From Toxotes chatareus (lineage: Eukaryota; Chordata; Actinopteri; Toxotidae): DNA of 64,000 bases. This document shows, one piece after another, positions 1-13,500 of this stretch. The notes below the pieces were generated by a model that did not search any database, was not told the origin of the DNA, and saw only the letters and a list, made by a program, of their open reading frames with translations. Made by a program: the position numbers and the translations under genes. The stretch is from contig CM028896.1 in NCBI GenBank assembly GCA_016801885.1, positions 3,596,001 through 3,660,000 on the forward strand, written 5' to 3'. How positions within the stretch are numbered: the first letter of the stretch is position 1; every line of letters starts with the position of its first letter.

Positions 1-1232
1 ATTATGTATCACAGTACAGTACCTGCTTATACCACTTAAACACTCACACATTTAATGAAAGAAATCTATTGTTTTTGCCAATAAATAAATAAAACTGCCA
101 TGAGGTTTTGATAATGTTCCTATGTCACAGTGCATCAAGAACAGAATGAAATGTCACTGTCCCACCAGGGGAAGGAGATAATCTTTGTCTCACTCTAACA
201 AATAAAGACGATAAACATGACAACATGATAAAAAACAAAAACGACATGCATTACAACAGTTACAACAACTTTTATAAATAAAACTTCCCAGCATGGATAT
301 ATGTTAGTGTTGTGTCTTGATTATACAAGATATGTTTGGCATAAAGGTACAAATGATGCAATACATGAGGCTCTATCACTCTATATTACTGTTTCAGTTG
401 TTTATCCACCCTATACTGATTGGGATGGGTACCCTTGCCTTACTTGAAATGCATAATAAGCAACCATTGTACAGTGACTGTGTTCATATGCACTGCTGGT
501 CTGAAGGCTGCCCATTTAACCTGCACTACGATGAAGAGAAAAAGCCTGGGACAGTAGACTCTAGACCCTCACTTTCCATCCAAACACAGCGGGTTCATTT
601 GGGAGATCGTTGCTCATGGAGTCTTTCACCCAGGGGGGATGTTAAAATAGGTCCCTGTTTCTCACGCAACTGGGTGAAATGTAGGACAAACGGCAGCCTT
701 TCTGAATTCATCCCATCGTTACCAGCTGCTCATGCAAACACAAAGTCTCCATCTTTTGAAGAAAAACAAATCTCCCAACGTTACGCTCCTATGCATTAAA
801 TTTTAATTAGCTGTTTATTTTTGTCACCCACTGGCAGCGGATAACCCACAGTAACTGTTGTTAGGATCGTGGTTAACGCCATATTTATTCGTCTGACATT
901 AACACGTTCATGTTGGAGCGTTTAAAGAGAAAGATGTGTTTGTTAACCTCGTTTTACCGAACTACAATTACTGTACCACTGACGATGGCAGCTAGCTAGG
1001 AGCTAAGTGGCTAACAGTGACACTGAAAGACGCTGCTTTGTGTAGGCGGACAGCAGCTGTCGCCGCTAGCGATGCTAAAACCACTGAATTCCACAACACG
1101 ACGCCCTTCGCCTCCAATTAAAAGACATAATTCAATTGCATGTTGGCTAATTCACGTGTTTTTAAGGGATTTCTGAGCAACCGGCTGATAAATATAACGA
1201 TACTCACCCCATTGCACTGCACTGGTTATTGC
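1..1232. other. Unique left flank, promoter-like CpG-richer stretch near 800-1120
   Basis: No gene is recognised here. A 160-codon plus-strand frame at 317-799 has no domain, signal peptide or repeat I recognise, so I do not call it coding. Between about 800 and 1120 there are roughly twenty CpG dinucleotides, including GTCGCCGCTAGCG and ACGACGCCC, clearly denser than in the surrounding AT-rich DNA. That could be a promoter or first exon of an unseen gene, but no TATA box or splice-delimited exon is convincing. AATAAA motifs occur near 81-94 and 276 on the plus strand and could be polyadenylation signals or chance. Confidence 0.3.
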
Positions 1233-1645
1233 TAGTGATGGTCCTCTGACACCCGAGGCTCCGACACATGCGCGGTAGCTCATGAATAGTGATGTGTCGG
1301 TCGCGAATGAAACGGCTCTTAGAGCCGGCTCTTAGAGACAACAACAAAAGACAACATCGACGCATTAGAAAAGTATAGTTAAGAAAATGTGTGACACCAG
1401 GAAAAGAAGCAAAATATGGAACCATTTCAATTATATTGATATTACAAAGGCAGAGTGTAGAGTCTGGAAGAAAAGAATTTCTTATAGAGCCTGCTCCACA
1501 AACAACTTGTTTGTGGTTAATTTAATCAACAAAACAATCTGAAGAGCCGCTTGGGAGCCGAAAGAGCCGGATCTTTTTAGTGAGCCGAGCAAAAAGGACA
1601 GATTCTCTAAAAAGAGCCGGAATTCCCATCACTTGTTCCCATCAC
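1233..1645. mobile_element. hAT-like MITE with GTGATGGGA-type terminal repeats
   Basis: The segment opens with TAGTGATGG, and again at 1288 with AGTGATGTGTCGGTCGCG. It closes with CCCATCACT at 1625-1633 and CCCATCAC again at 1638-1645, so its ends are inverted repeats of one another. The interior is full of the hallmark AGAGCCGGCTCTT / GAGCCG words at about 1313-1335 and 1542-1620. From memory this matches a widespread fish hAT-superfamily non-autonomous element. It has no transposase. The doubled ends suggest a nested or rearranged copy. No clean 8-bp target duplication could be assigned, so the boundaries are approximate. Confidence 0.6.
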
Positions 1646-1753
1646 ATGTTTTGGGCTTCGTTGGTAAAGAGGTTTAACACTACCAACTCTCAAAACACCT
1701 TACCGCAACAAACCAGTCTACTCTGCAAAGTATTATTAATATTATTTCATATC

Positions 1754-1786
<33 letters not shown>
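1754..1786 (+). repeat. (AAT)n microsatellite
   Basis: Eleven perfect AAT units lie about 90 bp before the satellite array begins. They read as poly-Asn in one frame, which is not evidence of coding. Confidence 0.95.
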
Positions 1787-1876
1787 CCACTTGAAACCAC
1801 ATTATCATCTAGTGCAGTCAAACAGAAAAGTACTATTTATCTAGATCCATGATAGACTCAGAGTCAGACCTGTGTG

Positions 1877-4800
1877 TATTTTGACGTCATACCGCGGTAT
1901 GCGTTTTTTATGACATTTTGAGGCCTTAATAAAGGCTGACTTTTTTTTGGCATATTTTGACGTCATACCGCGGTATGACGTTTTTTATGACATTTTGAGG
2001 CCTTACTAAAGTATGACTTTTTTTGGCATATTTTGACACCTTACTATACTATGACGTTTTTTATGACATATTGAGGTCAAAAATTTTTTGACTTTTTTTG
2101 GCCGATTTTGACGCCTTACTATACTATGACGTTTTTTATGACATTTTGAGGTCAAAAATTTTTTTGACTTTTTTTGGCATATTTTGACGCCTTACTATAG
2201 TATGACGTTTTTTATGACATTTTGAGGCCTTACTAAAGTATTACTTTTTTGGGCATATTTTGACGTCATATGACGTTTTTTATGACATTTTGAGGTAAAA
2301 AAAAAAAATGTTGACTTTTTTTGGCCGATTTTGACCCCTTACTATACTATGACGTTTTTTATGACATTTTGAGGTCAAAAAAATGTTTGACTTTTTTTGG
2401 CATATTTTGACGCCTTACTATACTATGACGTTTTTTATGACATTTTGAGGTAAAAAAAAATGTTGACTTTTTTTGGCATATTTTGACGTATGATGTTTTT
2501 TATGATATTTTGAGGCCTTACTAAAGTATGACTTTTTTTTGGCATATTTTGACGTCATACCGCGGTATGACGTTTTTTATGACATTTTGAGGCCTTACTA
2601 AAGTATGACTTTTTTTGGCATATTTTGACGCCTTACTATACTATGACGTTTTTTATGACATTTTCAGGTCAAAAAAATTTTTGACTTTTTTTGGCGTCAT
2701 ATGACGTTTTTTATGACATTTTGAGGTCAAAAAATTTTTTGACTTTTTTTGGCCGATTTTGACCCCTTACTTTTTTATACTATGTTTGACTTTTGCATAT
2801 TTTGACGTTTTTATGACATTTTGAGGTCGAAAAAAATGTTTGACTTTTTTGGCATATTTTGACGTCTTACTATACTATGACGTTTTTTATGACATTTTGA
2901 GGTCAAAAAATTTTTTGACTTTTTTTGGCATATTTTGACGTCATACGGTATGACGTTTTTTATGACATTTTGAGGTCAAAAAATTTTTTGACTTTTTTTG
3001 GCATCATATGATGTTTTTTATGACATTTTGAGGTCAAAAATTTTTTTGACTTTTTTTGGCCGATTTTGACCCCTTACAATACTATGACGTTTTTTATGAC
3101 ATTTTGAGGTCAAAAAAATGTTTGACTTTTTTTGGCATATTTTGACGTATGACGTTTTTTATGACATTTTGAGGCCTTACTAAAGTATGACTTTTTTTGG
3201 CATATTTTGACGTCATACCGCGGTATGACGTTTTTTACGACATTTTGAGGCCTACTAAAGTATGACTTTTTTTGGCATATTTTGACGCCTTACTATACTA
3301 TGACGTTTTTTATGACATTTTCAGGTCAAAAAAAATTTTGACTTTTTTTGGCAGATTTTGACCCCTTACTATACTATGACGTTTTTTATGACATTTTGAG
3401 GTCAAAAAGATGTTTGACTTTTTTTGGCATATTTTGACATCATACCGCTTTATGACGTTTTTTATGACATTTTGAGGCCTTACTAAAGTATGACTTTTTT
3501 TGGCATATTTTGACGCCTTACTATACTATGACGTTTTTTATGACATTTTGAGGTCAAAAATTTTTTGACTTTTTTTGGCCGATTTTGACGCCTACTATAC
3601 TATGGCGTTTTTTATGACATTTTGAGGTCAAAAAAAATGTTGACTTTTTTTGGCATATTTTGACGTCATACTATACTATAACGTTTTTTATGACATTTTG
3701 AGGTCAAAAAATTTTTTGACTTTTTTTGGCCGATTTTGACGCCTTACTATACTATGACGTTTTTTATGACATTTTGAGGCCTTACTAAAGTATGACTTTT
3801 TTTGGCATATTTTGACGCCTTACTATACTATTGACGTTTTTTATGACATTTTGAGGTCAAAAAAATGTTTGACTTTTTTTGGCCGATTTTGACGCCTTAC
3901 TATACTATGACGTTTTTTGTGACATTTTGAGGCCTTACTAAAGTATGACTTTTTTTGGCATATTTTGACGTCATACCGCAGTATGACGTTTTTTATGACA
4001 TTTTGAGGCCTTACTAAAGTATGACTTTTTTTGGCATATTTTGACGTCATACCGCGGTATGACGTTTTTTATGACATTTTGAGGCCTTACTAAAGTATGA
4101 CTTTTTTTGGCATATTTTGACGTCATACCGCGGTATGACGTTTTTTACGACATTTTGAGGCCTTATTAAAGAATGACTTTTTTTGGCATATTTTGACGCC
4201 TTACTATACTATGACGTCTTTTATGACATTTTGAGGTCAAAAAAAAATGTGACTTTTTTTGGCCGATTTTGACGCCTTACTATACTATGACGTTTTTTAT
4301 GACATTTTGAGGCCTTACTAAAGTATGACTTTTTTTGGCATATTTTGACGCCTTACTATACTATTGACGTTTTTTATGACATTTTGAGGCCTTACTAAAG
4401 TATGACTTTTTTTGGCATATTTTGACGCCTTACTATACTATGACGTTTTTTATGACATTTTGAGGTCAAAAAAAATGTTTGACTTTTTTTGGCCGATTTT
4501 GACGCCTTACTATACTATGACGTTTTTTGTGACATTTTGAGGCCTTACTAAAGTATGACTTTTTTTGGCATATTTTGATGTCATACTATACTATGTCGTT
4601 TTTTATGACATTTTGAGGCGTTACTAAAGTATGACTTTTTTTGGCATATTTTGACGTCATACCGCGGTATGACGTTTTTTATGACATTTTGAGGTCAAAA
4701 AATTTTTTGACTTTTTTTGGCTGATTTTGACACCTTACTATACTATGACGTTTTTTATGAAATTTTGAGGTCAAAAAATTTTTTGATTTTTTTTGGCCGA

Positions 4801-5430
4801 TTTTGACGCCTTACTATACTATGACGTTTTTTATGAAATTTTATGACATTTAGAGGTAAAAAAAAGAAAAGTGACTTTTTTTGGCAAATTTTGACGCTTT
4901 ACTATACTATGATGTTTTTTATGACATTTTGAGGTCAAAAAAAATGTTGACTTTTTTTGGCATATTTTGACGTATGACGTTTTTTATGATATTTTGAGGC
5001 CTTACTAAAGTATGACTTTTTTTGTCATATTTTGACGTCATACCGCGGTATGACGTTTTTTATGACATTTTGAGGCCTTACTAAAGTATGACTTTTTTTG
5101 GCATATTTTGACGTCATACCGCGGTATGACGTTTTTTACGACATTTTGAGGTCTTATTAAAGAATGACTTTTTTTGGCATATTTTGACGCCTTACTATAC
5201 TATGACGTTTTTTATGACATTTTGAGGTCAAAAAAAATGTTGACCTTTTTTGGCATATTTTGACGTATGATGACGTTTTTTATGACATTTTGAGGCCTTA
5301 CTAAAGTATGACTTTTTTTGGCATATTTTGACGTCATACCGCGGTATGACGTTTTTTATGACATTTTGAGGCCTTACTAAAGTATGACTTTTTTTGGCAT
5401 ATTTTGACGTCATACCGCGGTATGACGTTT
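1877..5430 (+). repeat. Satellite zone 1: clean 76-bp units with palindromic CRE-bearing variant
   Basis: Two 76-bp variants intermix here. Variant A carries GAGGCCTTACTAAAG and GACGTCATACCGCGG. Variant B carries GAGGTCAAAAAA and GACGCCTTACTATAC. In variant A the junction with the next unit forms a perfect 22-bp palindrome, whose inner 20 bp are CGTCATACCGCGGTATGACG; it includes TGACGTCA and a SacII site. About ten perfect copies occur, near 1959, 2549, 3208, 4045, 4121, 4648, 5036, 5112, 5333 and 5409, with decayed ones near 2941 and 3970. Homopolymer lengths are fairly constant, unlike the array core. Confidence 0.9.
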
Positions 5431-7560
5431 TTTATGAAATTTTATGACATTTAGAGGTAAAAAAAAAAGTGACTTTTTTTGGCAAATTTTGATGCTTTAC
5501 TATACTATGACGTTTTTTATGACATTTTGAAGTCGAAAAAATTTTTTACTTTTTGCCGAAAAAAACGCCATACTATACTATGACGTTTTTTATGACATTT
5601 TGAGGTCGAAAAAAATTTTTGACTTTTTTAGCCCGAAAAAAAAACGCCATACTATACTATGACGTTTTTTATGACATTTTGAGGTCGAAAAAAATTTTGA
5701 CTTTTTTTGGCCGATTTTGAAGCCTTACTATACTATGACGTTTTTTTATGACATTTTGAGGTCGAAAAATTTTTTGACTTTTTGGCCGAAAAAAACGCCA
5801 TACTATACTATGACGTTTTTATGACATTTTGAGGTCGAAAAAATTTTGACTTTTTGCCGAAAAAAACGCCATACTATACTATGACGTTTTTATGATATTT
5901 TGAGGTCGAAAAAAATTTTTTGACTTTTTTGGCGATTTTGGCGCCTTACTATACTATGACGTTTTTTATGACATTTTGAGGTCAAAAAAAATTTGACCTT
6001 TTTGGCGAAAAAAAGCCTACTATACTATGACGCGTTTTTTTATGACATTTTGAGGTCGAAAAAAATTTTGACTTTTTGTCGAAAAAACGCCATACTATAC
6101 TATGACGTTTTTTTATGACATTTTGAGGTCAAAAAAATTTTGACTTTTTGGCGAAAAAAACGCCATACTATACTATGACGTTTTTTATGACATTTTGAGG
6201 TCGAAAAAAGTTTGACTTTTTTTTATGACATTTTGAGGTCAAAAAAATTTGACGCCTTACTATACTATGACGTTTTTTATGACATTTTGAGGTCAAAAAA
6301 ATTTTTTGACTTTTTGGCGATCTTGACGCCTTACTATACTATGACGTTTTTTTTTTATGATGACATTTTGAGGTCGAAAAAAATTTTGACTTTTTTCCCG
6401 AAAAAAGCCTTACTACTATATACTATGACGTTTTTATGACATTTGAGGTCAAAAAATTTTTTTGACTTTTTGGCGATTTTGACGCTATACTATACTATAC
6501 TATGACGTTTTTTATGACATTTTGAGGTCAAAAAAATTTGACTTTTTGCGAAAAAACGCCATACTATATACTATGACGTTTTTTTATGACATTTTGAGGT
6601 CGAAAAAAATTTTTGACTTTTTTGGCGAAAAAAAACGCCTACTATACTATGACGTTTTTTATGACATTTTGAGGTCGAAAAAAAATTTGACTTTTTTTGC
6701 CCAAAAAAAACGCCATACTATACTATGAGGTTTTTTGTGACATTTTGAGGTCGAAAAAAAGTTTGACTTTTTTGGCCGATTTTGACGCCTTACTATACTA
6801 TGACGTTTTTTTATGACATTTTGAGGTCAAAAAATTTTTTTTTTTTGCCAAAAAAACGCCATACTATACTATAGCGTTTTTTTATTACATTTTGAGGTCG
6901 AAAAAAATTTTGACTTTTTTGGCGATTTTTTGAAGCCTTACTATACTATGATGTTTTTTTATGACATTTTGAGGTCAAAAAATTTTTTGACTTTTTTTGT
7001 GAAAAAAAACGCCATATACTATACTATGACGTTTTTTATGACATTTTGAGGTCGAAAAATTTTTGACTTTTTTACCGATTTTGACGCCATACTATACTAT
7101 GACGTTTTTTATGACATTTTGAGGTCGAAAAAAATTTTGACTTTTTTTGGCCGATTTTGAAGCCTTACTATACTATGACGTTTTTTATGACATTTTGAGG
7201 TCGAAAAAAATTTTGACTTTTTTGGCGAAAAAAAAACCATACTATACTATGACGTTTTTTATGACATTTTGAGGTCAAAAAAATTTTGACTTTTTTGGCG
7301 AAAAAAAACATACTATACTATACTACGTTTTTTATGACATTTTGAGGTTGAAAAAAAAAAAATTGACTTTTTTTTGGCGAAAAAAAAACATATACTATAC
7401 TATGACGTTTTTTATGACATTTTGAGGTCAAAAAAATTTTTGACTTTTTTGGCCGATTTTGACGCCTTACTATACTATGATGTTTTTTGATGACATTTTG
7501 AGGTCGAAAAAAATTTTTGACTTTTTGGCAAAAAAAAAACGCCATACTATACTATGACGT
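5431..7560 (+). repeat. Satellite zone 2: left GGTCGAAAA-type units
   Basis: Units in this stretch mostly read GAGGTCGAAAAAA rather than GAGGTCAAAAA, often with (G)CCGAAAAAAACGCCATAC in place of GGCCGATTTTGACGCCTTAC. The change begins just after an irregular unit near 5430-5470, which contains an inserted TATGAAATTT. The palindromic variant is absent from here onwards. Confidence 0.8.
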
Positions 7561-10500
7561 TTTTTATGACATTTTGAGGTCAAAAAATTTTTGACTTTTT
7601 GGCGAAAAAAAATGGCATACTATACTATGACGCGTTTTTATGACATTTTGAGGTCAAAAAATTTTGACTTTTTTGCCGATTTTGAAGCGCCTACTATACT
7701 ATATGGCGTTTTTATGACATTTTGAGGTCAAAAAAATTTTGACTTTTTGACTTTTTTTTTGAAAAAACGCCTTACTATACTATGACGTTTTTATGACATT
7801 TGAGGTCAAAAAAAAATTTTGACTTTTTGCGAAAAACGCCATACTATACTATGACGTTTTTTATGACATTTTGAGGTCAAAAAAATTTTGACTTTTTTTG
7901 GCGAAAAAACATATACTATACTATGACGTTTTTTTTATGACATTTTGAGGTCAAAAAAATTTTGACTTTTTTTGGCCGATTTTGACGCCTTACTATACTA
8001 TGACGTTTTTTATGACATTTTGAGGTCAAAAAAATTTTGACTTTTTTGGCCGAAAAAAACGCCTTACTATACTATGACGTTTTTTATGACATTTTGAGGT
8101 CAAAAAAATTTTTGACTTTTTTGGCGATTTTGAAAATATACTATACTATGACGTTTTTTATGACATTTTGAGGTCAAAAAAATTTTGACTTTTTTTGCGA
8201 AAAAACGCCTTACTATACTATGACGTTTTTTTATGACATTTTGAGGTCAAAAAAAATTTTTGACTTTTTTGGCCGATTTTGTTTTTATGCCATTACTATA
8301 CTATGACGTTTTTTATGACATTTTGAGGTCAAAAAAAATTTTGACTTTTTTTTTGGCCGATTTTGACGCCTTACTATACTATGACGTTTTTTATGACATT
8401 TTGAGGTCAAAAAAAATTTTTGACTTTTTTGGCCGAAAAACGCCTTACTATACTATGACTATGACATTTTGAGTCAAAAAATTTTTTTTGACATTTTGAG
8501 GTCAAAAAATACTATTTTTTTGACTTTTTGAGGTCAAAAAATTTTTTGACTTTTTTGGCCTTACCTACTATACTATGACGTTTTTTATGACATTTTGAGG
8601 TCAAAAAAATTTTTGACTTTTGGGCGATTTTGACGCCTTACTATACTATGACGTTTTTTATGACATTTTGAGGTCAAAAAAATTTTGACTTTTTTGCCGA
8701 TTTTGGCTTTACCTACTATACTATATACGTTTTTATGACATTTTGAGGTCAAAAAAATTTTTGACTTTTTTGGCGATTTTGACGCCTTACTATACTATAT
8801 GACGTTTTTTATGACATTTTGAGGTCAAAAAAAATTTTTTTGACTTTTTTTGGCGATTTTGACGCCATACTATACTATGACGTTTTTTATGACATTTGAG
8901 GTCAAAAAATTTTTGACTTTTTTGGCCGATTTTGACCTTACTACTATACTATGACGTTTTTTATGACATTTTGAGGTCAAAAAAAATTTTGACTTTTTTG
9001 GCGATTTTGAAATACTACTATATATATATGCGTTTTTTATGACATTTTGAGGTCAAAAAAATTTGACTTTTTTGCGAAAAAACGCCCTTACTATACTATA
9101 CTATGACGTTTTTTATGACATTTTGAGGTCAAAAATTTTTGACTTTTTGAGGTCGAAAAAAAACGACTTTTTTTGGCTATATACTATACTATGACGTTTT
9201 TTATGACATTTTGAGGTCAAAAAAATTTTGACTTTTTTGGCGAAAAAACGCCTACTATACTATGGCGTTTTTTATGACATTTTGAGGTCAAAAAAATTTT
9301 TTTGACTTTTTGGCGATTTTTGACGGCCTTACTATACTATACTATGACGTTTTTATGACATTTTGAGGTCAAAAATTTTTTGACTTTTTTGCGATTTTGG
9401 CGCCTATACTATACTATGACGTTTTTTTATGACATTTTGAGGTCAAAAAAAAATTTTTGACTTTTTGCCGATTTTGGCCAACTTACTATACTATGAGCGT
9501 TTTTTATGACATTTGAGGTCAAAAAAATTTTTGACTTTTTGGCCGATTTTGGCCCTATACTATACTATGACGTTTTTTATGACATTTTGAGGTCAAAAAA
9601 ATTTTTGACTTTTTGGCCGATTTTGAAGCCTACTACTATGGCGTTTTTTATGACTATGAGCGTTTTTATGACATTTTGAGGTCAAAAAAAATTTTTGACT
9701 TTTTATGACATTTTGAAAAAAAAAATTTACTTTACTATACTATGGCGTTTTTTGACATTTTGAGGTCAAAAAAATTTTGACTTTTTGGCGATTTTGGCAT
9801 ATACTATACTATATGACGTTTTTTATGACATTTGAGGTCAAAAAATTTTTGACTTTTTTGGCGAAAAAACGCCTATACTATACTATATACGTTTTTTTTT
9901 ATGACATTTTGAGGTCAAAAAATTTTTTACTATGACTTTTTTGACATTTTTTGGCGACTTTTGCCTTACTTACTATACTATGACGTTTTTTATGACATTT
10001 TGAGGTCAAAAAAAAAATTTTGACTTTTTTGACTTTTATACTATGGCGTTTTTATGACATTTTGAGGTCAAAAAATTTTGACTTTTTTGGCGAAAAAAGC
10101 TATACTATACTATGACGTTTTTTATGACATTTTGAGGTCAAAAAAAATTTTGACTTTTTTGGCCGATTTTGGCGCCTACTATACTATGACGTTTTTATGA
10201 CATTTGAGGTCAAAAAAATTTTGACTTTTTTGGCGATTTTGGCGCTTACTATACTATAGTTTTTTTTATGACATTTTGAGGTCAAAAAAAATTTTGACTT
10301 TTTTGGCGATTTTGGCGCCTACTATACTATGACGTTTTTTATGACATTTTGAGGTCAAAAAATTTTTGACTTTTTTGGCGAAAAAAACTTTTTGGCGATT
10401 TTGCATATACTATACTATGACGTTTTTTATGACATTTTGAGGTCAAAAAAATTTTTGACTTTTTTGCCCGATTTTGGCGCCTACTATACTATGACGTTTT

Positions 10501-13500
10501 TATGACATTTTGAGGTCAAAAAAATTTTTGACTTTTTTTTTTTGATTTTATACTATGCCTATACTATACTATGAGGTTTTTTATGACATTTTGAGGTCAA
10601 AAATTTTTTGACTTTTTGGCCGAAAAAAAAAAAAGCCTACTATACTATGATATGTTTTTTTTATGACATTTTGAGGTCAAAAAATTTTTGACTTTTTTTT
10701 GGCGATTTTGACGCCTTACTATACTATGACGTTTTTTATGACATTTTGAGGTCAAAAAAATTTTGACTTTTTTGGCGATTTTGGCCTATACTATACTATG
10801 ACGTTTTTTTTATGACATTTGAGGTCAAAAAAAAAATTTTTGACTTTTTTGGCGATTTTGGCCTTACTACTATACTATGACGTTTTTATGACATTTTGAG
10901 GTCAAAAAAAATTTTGACTTTTTTGGCGATTTTGGCGCCTTACTATACTATGGCGTTTTTTATGACATTTTGAGGTCAAAAAAATTTTTTGACTTTTTTG
11001 CCGAAAAAGCATATACTATACTATATGACGTTTTTTTATGACATTTTGAGGTCAAAAAATTTTGACTTTTTGGCCGATTTTGACGCTTACTATACTATGG
11101 CGTTTTTTTATGACATTTTGAGGTCAAAAAAAATTTGACTTTTTTGGCGATTTTGACGCCTACTATACTATGACGTTTTTTATGACATTTTGAGGTCAAA
11201 AAAAAATTTGACTTTTTTTGGCGATTTTGGCATACTACTATACTATGGCGTTTTTTATGACATTTTGAGGTCAAAAAAAAAACTTTTTGACTTTTTTGGC
11301 GAAAAAAACATACTATACTATGGCGTTTTTTGACATTTGACAAAAAATTTTTGAGGTCAAAAAAATTTTGACTTTTTTATGCGATTTTTGGCGCCTTTTG
11401 GCGATATACTATATACGTTTTTTTTATGACATTTTGAGGTCAAAAAAATTTTTTGACTTTTTTGGCGATTTTGACGCTTACTATACTATGACGTTTTTTA
11501 TGACATTTTGAGGTCAAAAAAAAATTTTTTGACTTTTTTGGCGAAAAAAAAGGCATTACTATACTATAGCGTTTTTTATGACATTTTGAGGTCAAAAAAA
11601 AAATTTTGACTTTTTTGCGATTTTGCCTTACTACTATACTATGGCGTTTTTTATGACATTTTGAGGTCAAAAAAATTTTTGACTTTTTTTTTGGCGATTT
11701 TGGCATATATACTATACTATGGCGTTTTTTATGACATTTTGAGGTCAAAAAATTTTTGACTTTTTTGGCGATTTTGCCTTACTATACTATACTATGACTA
11801 TGACTTTGAGCGACTTTTTTGACATTTATGAGGTCAAAATTTTGAGGTCAAAAAAAATTTGACTTTTTGGCCGATTTTGGCGCTTACTATACTATGACGT
11901 TTTTATGACATTTGAGGTCAAAAAAAAAATTTTGACTTTTTGGCGATTTTGGCGCCTTACTATACTATATGGCGTTTTTATGACATTTTGAGGTCAAAAA
12001 ATTTTTGACTTTTTTTGGCCGATTTTGGCCTTACTATACTATGACGTTTTTTTTATGACATTTGAGGTCAAAAAAATTTTTGACTTTTTTTGGCCGATTT
12101 TGGCCTTACTATACTATAGCGTTTTTATGACATTTGAGGTCAAAAAAAATTTGACTTTTTTGGTCTATAATGACGTTTTTGACTTTTTGAGGTCAAAAAA
12201 AAATTTTGACTTTTTTGGCGATTTGGCGCCTACTATACTATGACGTTTTTATGACATTTTGAGGTCAAAAAAATTTTGACTTTTTTGCGATTTTTGGCAT
12301 ATTACTATACTATATAGTTTTTTGACATTTTGAGGTCAAAAAAAATTTTGACTTTTTTGGCGGCGTGCATTTATATACTATGACGTTTTTATGACATTTT
12401 GAGGTCAAAAAACTTTTTTGACTTTTTGGCGATTTTGACGCCTTACTATACTATGGCGTTTTTTTTGACATTTTGAGGTCAAAAAAGGTTTGAAAATTTT
12501 TTTTTTTTTTTTTTTGGCATATACTATATACTATGGCGTTTTTTTTATGACATTTTGAGGTCAAAAAAAATTTTGACTTTTTGGCGATTTTGGCATATTA
12601 CTATACTATGGCGTTTTTATGACATTTTGAGGTCAAAAAAAATTTTGACTTTTTGGCGATTTATACTATGCGTTTTTACTATACTATGACGTTTTTTTTG
12701 ATGACATTTTGAGGTCAAAAAAACTTTTATGACTTTTTTTTTGACTTTTTTGCGATTTTGGCATACTACTATACTATGACGTTTTTTTTGACATTTGAGG
12801 TCAAAAAAAATTTTGACTTTTTTTGGCGATTTGGCGCCTACTACTATACTATGACGTTTTTTATGACATTTTGAGGTCAAAAAAAAAATTTGACTTTTTG
12901 GCGATTTGGCCTTACTATATACTATGACGTTTTTTATGACATTTTGAGGTCAAAAAAAATTTTGACTTTTTGGCGATTTGGCCTACTACTATACTATGGC
13001 GTTTTTTATGACATTTTGAGGTCAAAAAAAATTTTTTGACTTTTTGGCGATTTTGCGCCTTACTATACTATGGCGTTTTTTATGACATTTTGAGGTCAAA
13101 AAATTTTGACTTTTTTGGCGATTTTGACATACTACTACTATACTATGACGTTTTTATGACATTTGAGGTCAAAAATTTTTTTGACTTTTTTGGCGATTTT
13201 GAAAAAATACTATACTATGCGTTTTTATGACATTTTGAGGTCAAAAAAAAATGACTTTTTTGGCGATTTTGGCTTACTATACTATGACGTTTTTTATGAC
13301 ATTTGAGGTCAAAAAAATTTTGACTTTTTTGGCGATTTTGCGCCTTACTATACTATGGCGTTTTTTATGACATTTGAGGTCAAAAAAAATTTTGACTTTT
13401 TGGCCGAAAAAAAGGCCTTACTATACTATGGCGTTTTTTATGACATTTTGAGGTCAAAAAATTTTTTTTTTTGGCCGAAAAAAACTACTACTATGATTTT

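Noticed and set aside
317..799. 160-codon plus-strand frame as a gene
   Set aside because: No recognisable domain, no splice or promoter context, and composition typical of chance in unique DNA. Kept only as a note.
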